From assembly GCA_033296885.1 (NCBI GenBank), contig MU864037.1:1-62555 (forward strand): a stretch of 62,555 nucleotides of DNA, in the 5' to 3' direction. The translations under genes were made by a program, and so were the position numbers. Of the stretch, positions 56,558-62,555 are shown piece by piece (the stretch's first letter is position 1; each line of letters starts with the position of its first letter). The notes under the pieces were generated by a model, which did not search any database, was not told the origin of the DNA, and saw nothing but the letters and a program-made list of their open reading frames with translations. The stretch comes from Triangularia verruculosa. Taxonomy: Eukaryota > Ascomycota > Sordariomycetes > Sordariales > Podosporaceae.

Positions 56558-57622
56558 ATGGCTTCCACACCCGTTCCCAACACCGACCTTATCCTGGCTG
56601 TCCTCAAGCGAGGCAACGGGTTCATGGAAGGCGACGGCATCAACGTCTGGCAACCCCGCCAAGACTTCCCCGTCTGGCATTTCACAGTTCTCCTCAAGCG
56701 AGGAAACCAAATCTACCCGGTCGATTCCGATACCGTCGTCAAGTGCGGCGTCCTTCTTCAGTCCACTGCCCGTATCTTCAAACACGACCGAGCCCTCTCC
56801 TCCTTCTTCGACTTCATCAAAACCAAAAATGTCGAAATCCAGCCCCACCACCACATGCAGCTCAAGGCCAAATACTGCACTACCCCACAGCAGTTCAACG
56901 AGACCATGCAGGAGATTTGGCACGCTGCCCAATGCCTCCGCGGTAATCCCTTTGGCGCTCTCCACTTCAGGCCTCCCCACACCGATGCTCCGATTCCAAC
57001 TTCCACCATTGGTATCCTACCTGGTGTCAAAGCCCCGTCCGCAATGGTCTTGGTCCTCGGGCTAACCACCCACTGCGTCAAACTAAACATATGGCGGATT
57101 AAGCAAGGTGAGTATCAGCTCCTCCTTCGTAGAGTCCCGGGTGGTCTCCAATTTGGCGGTGCTATTCTTGCTCCCGTCTTCAGCGGTAATGTCTCTGCTC
57201 ATGATGCCTACCCTATCGCCGCTCTCGAGCGTGTTGTCGGTCCAAACATCACAAGCTGGCTGTTGCAGCCTCGCCACAAGTTTATGGCGCAAGGTAAGAT
57301 TTGCATCATGCATATTCATGGCCGGGAGTACGGAGAGGTCCAACAGGGTATCTCTGAGTTTGGCAGGAGGTTCATCTTTGATGTTGAGATGCCCAAGAAT
57401 AGGTATGTCGTTGAGCTTGGAGGTGAGGAGGTCGAGTTGGTGTGGCTGAATTTCCAGGACATTGAGAGGGCGCTGTCGGCTAGCAACTTTAGTCCGGAAA
57501 ACGGCTTGGTGGTTCTTGACTGGTTGTTGAGATTCCGCATCCTTCAAAACCGGGCCGGCTCGGAGTTGTTGAATGAGGTTGTGGCGAGGTTGAGGTATGA
57601 CTTGATTGGCGGCCAGTACTAG
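56558..57622 (+). CDS. Conserved-looking protein of unknown function
   Basis: Single exon of 354 residues with good codon usage and a clean ATG (context CAAAATGGC). I do not recognise the family. The first 60 residues (LILAVLKRGNGFMEGDGINVWQPRQDF, WHFTVLLKRGNQIYPV) and a C-terminal block (LLRRVPGGLQFGGA, KICIMHIHGREYGEV, FIFDVEMPKN) look like alternating strands of a globular alpha/beta protein. There is no signal peptide, membrane helix or low-complexity stretch. The opposite-strand frame (57083-57688) is a shadow. It could be a lineage-restricted cytosolic protein. The neighbours suggest no role. Confidence 0.65.
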   Translation: MASTPVPNTDLILAVLKRGNGFMEGDGINVWQPRQDFPVWHFTVLLKRGNQIYPVDSDTVVKCGVLLQSTARIFKHDRALSSFFDFIKTKNVEIQPHHHMQLKAKYCTTPQQFNETMQEIWHAAQCLRGNPFGALHFRPPHTDAPIPTSTIGILPGVKAPSAMVLVLGLTTHCVKLNIWRIKQGEYQLLLRRVPGGLQFGGAILAPVFSGNVSAHDAYPIAALERVVGPNITSWLLQPRHKFMAQGKICIMHIHGREYGEVQQGISEFGRRFIFDVEMPKNRYVVELGGEEVELVWLNFQDIERALSASNFSPENGLVVLDWLLRFRILQNRAGSELLNEVVARLRYDLIGGQY

Positions 57623-57828
57623 CTGTGTCACTACCTTTTTGCTCACTTCCATTTGCGCCAAACCAATAGAAAAATACAAAAAAGACATCTTTTCATTTAT
57701 CTGATCTTATTTCCTGAATGTGTGTAGACTGCAAGATGACTCGGTTTGACAGGCAATATTTCTCCCCAGCACCGAGAAAGCCATCCATCCCTGGTAGTTC
57801 CTTCCCTTCGAAAAATCTCAAAAAGGCT

Positions 57829-58236
57829 TCAGGCACCAATACAGACAAAGTAATCCGACCAAATCTCGCAAGACGGACCGACCTCGGTGTTCCATGCCCG
57901 AATCTGCGCTTCTGCAATTCCATAGCGTTGTGACAACTCCCAGCAGTTATCATCCGACCGTACATAATGCCAGGCGAAGCAGTTGCATACTGCTCCGGGT
58001 TGGATTGGACTTGGGCGGGAGGGCGATGGTGTGCAACTTGTGACAGGCGGAGCGGTGGTTTGAGCAGGTTGCTCCGTGGAGATGGGAACGGTGACGTTGC
58101 ATGGAGCAGTGACGAACACGGTCTCGGTAAAGGTTTTGGTAAGAATGGATGTGGCGTTTGCCTGTCTGGGGACGTTCAAGGCTGTGGTACCGACTGCGAA
58201 GGCAGTGGCAGAGCCGAGCAAATTGAGGAAGTGCAT
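57829..58236 (-). CDS. Secreted single-LysM protein
   Basis: Single exon of 135 residues from the ATG at 58236. The longer frame from 58293 would mask the signal peptide. Residues 1-20 (LLGSATAFAVGTTAL) are a secretion signal. A Thr/Pro-rich spacer (30-80) leads to one LysM domain: CNCFAWHYVRSDDNCWELSQRYGI...IRAWNTEVGPSCEIWSDYFVCIG, with the four Cys common in fungal LysM proteins. LysM binds chitin or other GlcNAc polymers. Single-LysM secreted proteins can shield chitin from host or competitor enzymes. The effector role is a family inference, as is the apoplast or wall location. Confidence 0.85.
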   Translation of the reverse strand: MHFLNLLGSATAFAVGTTALNVPRQANATSILTKTFTETVFVTAPCNVTVPISTEQPAQTTAPPVTSCTPSPSRPSPIQPGAVCNCFAWHYVRSDDNCWELSQRYGIAEAQIRAWNTEVGPSCEIWSDYFVCIGA

Positions 58237-59140
58237 GTTTCCGGATGTATGATAGAGAGGAGCTGGTGGATGGTGAGGATCCTCCAAACACATGAGATAT
58301 CTAACTCAGACTGTCAGACTTTATATCCTCCAATTCAAACCCATGGCCGTAATCGATCTCTCTTTGCTCCTCACATGTCTTGAGCCTCTCGCAGTTTCTG
58401 GTGTTGGAGCTCCGAGGTGCATGGCCTTACTCATCCTTATTGATGACGTTGGACAACTATTGACAATGAATCCCATCGCTTCCTTCTTGGCGAGTCATAA
58501 TATCGACAAATTTGTACGTGCCAATGTTTACAGATACATGTGGGTTGCATAGAAAATGGATCGCGTGCAGTGAATACACCGTTCCTGCATCGAGTCTGCA
58601 GCCGCTCTGGCATCCGTAAGCAGTTGTGGGGACATCAGTCATCTCCTAGCCCGTCAGCTTCAGTTTAATCAGAGAAAGCCGCCTGCCGAGCTGATCCAAA
58701 TAGGCTATTGTTGACCTGGCCTCCGGTCAAATGCTGACCTGCATCGGTGGAGATAACGGCTGGCCGTGGAAACATCGAGGCCCAAATACCTAGTCTAAGT
58801 TCTATCCCGGTGCCCAACTCCGAAGGACGCAAAGAGTTCTTTATTTTCGTATGGTGTCTTGTGCCCGCTGGGGAGCCCCTTCTTGTGAATGGAAGTCCAT
58901 ACCTTCTGCCGTCTCTCAGGGCAGACCTGTCTGGGAATAGGAAGTCACGCCTGTGATGGTGGAAGGGCACCATTTTCGTTCGAGGCGAACCACAGCATAC
59001 ATCAACGCTGCTTTCGAAATCCCGGGATATTCATGATTAGAAAAGCATTATGATACATCATTGCAAAGTAAGATTAATTTTAACGAAGTTATCTATTGCT
59101 TTCAGAAGCCATACTCCCGTCTTTATTCCTACTGCCTACC
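58237..59140. other. Intergenic region
   Basis: About 900 bases between the LysM gene and the 3' end of the noxC relic. Short frames only. No gene or clear repeat. Confidence 0.4.
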
Positions 59141-61329
59141 TTAGTTAAACACCTCCATCATAAAATGGTACTCGATCTTACTCCCATCCGCCCTTCCCCT
59201 CGCACTCAGCAGCCGGCATCTATCAGCCAAGATCTCCCATACAATTGGTGTCCCGCAGAAGAAAACGCCCACTTTGAACTCCTCGTCCTCCCATTTCTCC
59301 TTGTCTTTCCTCACGAGCTCGGCCTTGTACCCCTTCATCTCCTCGTAATGCCTATCCAGAATCTTCACAAAATCCGGCCTGCCAAAATGTGTTGCGTTTA
59401 GCAGCCCCGTCAGCGGACTAGCAGGGTGTTCAGGGGTACGATGCATCTCCAGCAACCAGCGGTATACATGCGTGGCGATACCCTTTTGCTTCTGGGTAAC
59501 ATGTGTATGGATTCTGATATCAAGATGTGGGCCGTGATCCTTGTCATGATGTTGGGCGTGCCATTGCTGAGAGTGAGAGACACGATTGAGCAAATCGGAG
59601 AGCCACAGCAGGTTGTTCTTGTCCCGGACACTTCAATGGAAGTCGACACGGCGATAGTCTGACGGATGGCTTTTGGGGTCTGAGCCTCCCGTTGTGAGCG
59701 TCTCTCGGTGGTTAGCATCCTCGCCGGGGGCACCAGTGGGGACCTTCTCGCTGTCTTTCACAAACGAATCCTTCAGCCCATTCTCTCCGGGGCCGATGAG
59801 GTGAGCTGCATTCGATGTCGACTGACTGCCAGAGGTGATCGGTGCATCCAGGCCGGGACCATTGTGAGCTTGGTCGTCTTTCTCCTGAAGGTCAGCCAGA
59901 ATACCACTGAATGGTGTAACACCAATACCAGCTCCGACGATAATACTGTGACTGAAGTCGTAAAAGCGCTGGGCTGGTGCTCCGAAAGGGCCGTTGATTC
60001 CGATCTGGATCTGTGCCGTACCATCCTTTCCAGCCAGGTCGCGAAGTCTCGAAGTCCAGTTGCCGTCGGTCTTGATGTGGAGCTGCATTTCGTTGCCAAT
60101 GCAGGTTGATACCGTGAAAGGATGCCACTGAAAAAAGCTCAATTTTGGCACCTGCAGAAAGACATACTGTCCTGCATGATATTTCCAGATCCTTTCACTC
60201 GGGATCTTGGCTTTGATCGCGACTGTTTCACTGTCCAAAACCTGCAGGCTGGCGGTAATCTTGTGAAGACCAACCAGAACCCGCATAATTTTTTCAGTAA
60301 GAACTAGAAGCGTCGGGAATGCAAGCCAATATCCAAACATAGGCCACTGCAGCAACCCTGCAGTTCCATGTGCCATCAAAAGTCCAATAATTGGATACAT
60401 CAAGAGATGCCCCAATTGAAAGAGTTCGTAGCTCCGCCTTCTGACCGGAGGAATGCTCATCAAAGAAAGAAGGTAAAACAGGCCCAGTGCGGTAATACCA
60501 GTGAAGCCAGGCAAGGATCGGACGTAGTCAACATACGGTCGTGGAACGGCATCCGGCCCCAGCAAGATAGCCACTGCCTCTTCGTTCTCCTTACTACTGC
60601 CCCAAACAAAAGAACCGCTCAAATGTCCGATGGCGTGTAGAGTTGCAAGCACAAGCGCAACGCACGAAATCTTGATGTGAAACTCTTGAGACAAATCCCA
60701 GTTGATGAACCTCGAGACGTAGTAGGATCGCCGGAGAAAAGTCGAAAAGTACCGAGACATGCTGAGGATTAAGAAGAAAAAGGTCGGATACAGCGCACCA
60801 GCGCAAGTCTTGGCCAGCACCACTCCCCAGCCAAAGCCCCGGGTGTAGTACTCTCCAGTGAGGTACTTGACAAACTGCCAAATCCCAAACGCCAACTGCA
60901 TGCCCACGACAAGTCCAATAAAGGCAATCTCTGGCCCGTGAACAGCCCACTAAGACCTCACTCGTCGCCAGATGCCCATCTTCTTCATGTAGTCCTTTTG
61001 GTCGCTGGCATTCTCCTGGTCCTGTTTCATACTGGGAATCTTCCAGCTCTTGACTGTCTCGGAAAACTCGGCTCGTGGAATCCGGTTCCTATCCGCTTGA
61101 TGATCGCGCGGAGGAACGCGTGGCGGTCGAGGTCCTGTCGACTGTCATGATGAAGGTTGTGTGGCAGTGCCTTTGGAGAAATCTCCTCGTGGACACTGTC
61201 CAGCTTCTGCTCGACTTCGCTGTAGTCGATCAAGCCGTCATTGTTGTGGTCGAGGTCGTTGAGAAATTCTTGGATCTCGTCGTCCGTCAAGTACTTGACG
61301 TCATCCCATGGTGCGACGTTGGCGGCCAT
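59141..61329 (-). pseudogene. noxC: noxC-type NADPH oxidase with EF-hand, apparently disabled
   Basis: The minus strand encodes an EF-hand (DHNNDGLIDYSE loop) near the start ATG at 61329. A six-helix ferric-reductase domain with the heme-binding His pairs (LATLHAIGHL, FQLGHLLMYP...HGTAG) follows, then an FAD motif (HPFTVS), an NADPH motif (IIVGAGIGVTPFSGIL) and a long C-terminus to 59141. This order is that of fungal NoxC, the calcium-linked relative of animal Nox5. Three lesions break it. First, the frame shifts by one base between about 61075 and 61090, right after the EF-hand part. Second, a TAG stands in frame at 60950-60952. Third, a TGA replaces an expected Trp codon at 59633-59635, giving H-stop-SVRDKNN. 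No intron can remove them without losing conserved residues. Sequencing error cannot be ruled out for any one lesion, but three make loss likely. Confidence 0.75.
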
Positions 61330-61640
61330 CTAGGCTGCTCGTGTGGATTGTGATGAGGTGTAAGGTTCAGCAGAAGAAAGGGGAAAAGTCATAGTTGAGA
61401 AGAAGGAGAGACAAATGGCATCTTCGGAATGATAAACCACAGCCAGTGGGCGTGTCAGTCGTGGCAGGGAGACGCGCCTAGACGGCATACGTGTGCCAAG
61501 GCCCAGTGCCAGGTTACCAAGTTTCTGGGCGATGATATTCAGGAGGTCCCAAGAACAGCCCAGCAACTTGGCTGGTGGACGCCAACTGAGATGATCAGGA
61601 AGTGTTTGAAAGCCGAGAAATCTTAGAGTGGCCTAGACTT
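61330..61640. other. Intergenic region upstream of the noxC relic
   Basis: Normal base composition, with no gene or repeat seen. Probably the former promoter of noxC. Confidence 0.4.
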
Positions 61641-62420
61641 ATTACCTATATAGTTACACCCGACAAAATTTTTGGCTTAGTCCGTATTAGTCTCAGAAGG
61701 TAAGCAAAAGGTAAGTGCAGTGAGTATTACCTTAAGCTGAAGTGGATCTAAGGACCGTTCGGCTATATTTACCGTAATTAAAACTAATTATAACTTCCGT
61801 TTTCTCCTTACGCGTATTAGCAGCCTGTTATTAAATTTACTAAAATTACTATTTATATTAAAATTATAACTTTAGATATAAACGAATTTGTTTATTTTTT
61901 TAAATAGAAGAAGATATTTATAAATTACTATATTATAAACCTCTAATGTAGTTAAATAGCTTTGATTACTACAATTTAAAAATCACGTAAAGACGGCGAG
62001 AATGTATGTAGCAGATTACCTGTTGTGACGAGCCCCTATCTAGAACCTCTGAAAGGGATATACTATTGAAGGCTGACTTCTGAATATTAGTTCGGTGAGT
62101 AGCTATAAGGCGTACCGCCCTCGGCCTACTTCCTTTAGGACTATTGGCGAATATATTAAGTTAAAAATATAAGTAGGAGGAAAGGAGGAAGGGTTAAGAG
62201 ATCTACTTAGAAGGTAGGACTTATATTTATATTACTAAGGATTCTATTCCTTTCGGTATTACCGATAACCTTATAACTTCCAACTTTTTATAGAGGGAAA
62301 ATAAAGTTATCGGGGATTTAATTATATAATTATATTATTAATATAGAAATTAATTTACTTCTTAATTTAAACGCTACGAATTTTAAATATATTAATTAGT
62401 GTTAAAATACAGCTTTTGTT
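61641..62420. mobile_element. AT-rich RIP-type repeat island
   Basis: Base composition changes sharply to AT-rich with TAATTA- and TATAA-rich words and no open frame. A less mutated stretch at 62021-62110 starting TGTTGTGACGAGCCCC looks like part of an LTR. The pattern fits repeat DNA mutated by RIP, like the left end of the window. From about 62420 to the window end the composition is normal again, with no gene visible. Confidence 0.6.
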
Positions 62421-62555
62421 TGTGGATTTTACAGTGTATCTGAGCCCTGTAGAATACAGAGCCTCAGAGGCAATACAATGGCTTGGAATCACATGCTCAC
62501 CAACGCTCTACCGTGGCGATCATATAAGCTTTCAGACCTCCGAACGGACCTCCGA

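Overview
The window is nuclear DNA of a filamentous ascomycete, most likely a Sordariomycete. The signs are short GT-AG introns (about 50-100 nt), fungal-only gene families (WSC, EthD, SUR7/PalI, Zn2Cys6, fungal STAND, HET, LysM, fungal Lys2), and AT-rich repeat relics at both ends whose conserved codons carry C-to-T/G-to-A changes typical of RIP (repeat-induced point mutation). The lineage is an inference from gene content only. I resolve about 25 genes or gene relics. Exon joints were set by hand from splice signals, and every intact model gives a total length divisible by three.

Layout. 1-1.5 kb: RIP-mutated Fot1/Pogo transposase relic. 3.3-10.5 kb: a PLC-like phosphodiesterase, an EthD protein, a tandem pair of secreted six-cysteine paralogues, and a WSC membrane protein. 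11.3-16.2 kb: an MFS sugar transporter and a PLP ammonia-lyase. 16.5-25.3 kb: a lactose-type module, with a cytosolic GH2 beta-galactosidase and a lactose-permease-like MFS transporter diverging from one 0.9 kb promoter, followed by an eight-exon Zn2Cys6 regulator. 26-30.5 kb: a zinc alcohol dehydrogenase whose 3' coding end overlaps the 3' coding end of a convergent NLR/STAND gene. 31-36 kb: a secreted S28 peptidase and a secreted vanadium-haloperoxidase-like protein. 36.3-40 kb: lys2, with a TGACTCA site upstream. 41.9-50.5 kb: a GPI-type infection-structure protein, a Cys/His-rich orphan, a SUR7/PalI-type membrane protein, an alpha-type protein kinase with a myristoylation motif, and a SET-domain protein with a signal peptide and a C-terminal KDEL. 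51.6-54.5 kb: a HET-like gene cut off at a chromovirus LTR, then a gypsy/copia chimeric relic. 55-61.3 kb: an aminoglycoside-phosphotransferase-like gene, a gene of unknown function, a single-LysM secreted protein, and a noxC gene with three apparent disabling lesions. From 61.6 kb on: a RIP-type AT-rich island.

How genes may work together. The clearest functional unit is the lactose module (uptake, hydrolysis, candidate local regulator). The ends of the window are repeat-rich, and the decayed genes (HET fragment, noxC) lie toward the right-hand end. Most other genes look like independent accessory or housekeeping genes. The most unusual protein is the SET-domain protein with an apparent ER-lumen address. 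The most unusual gene state is the apparent loss of noxC.
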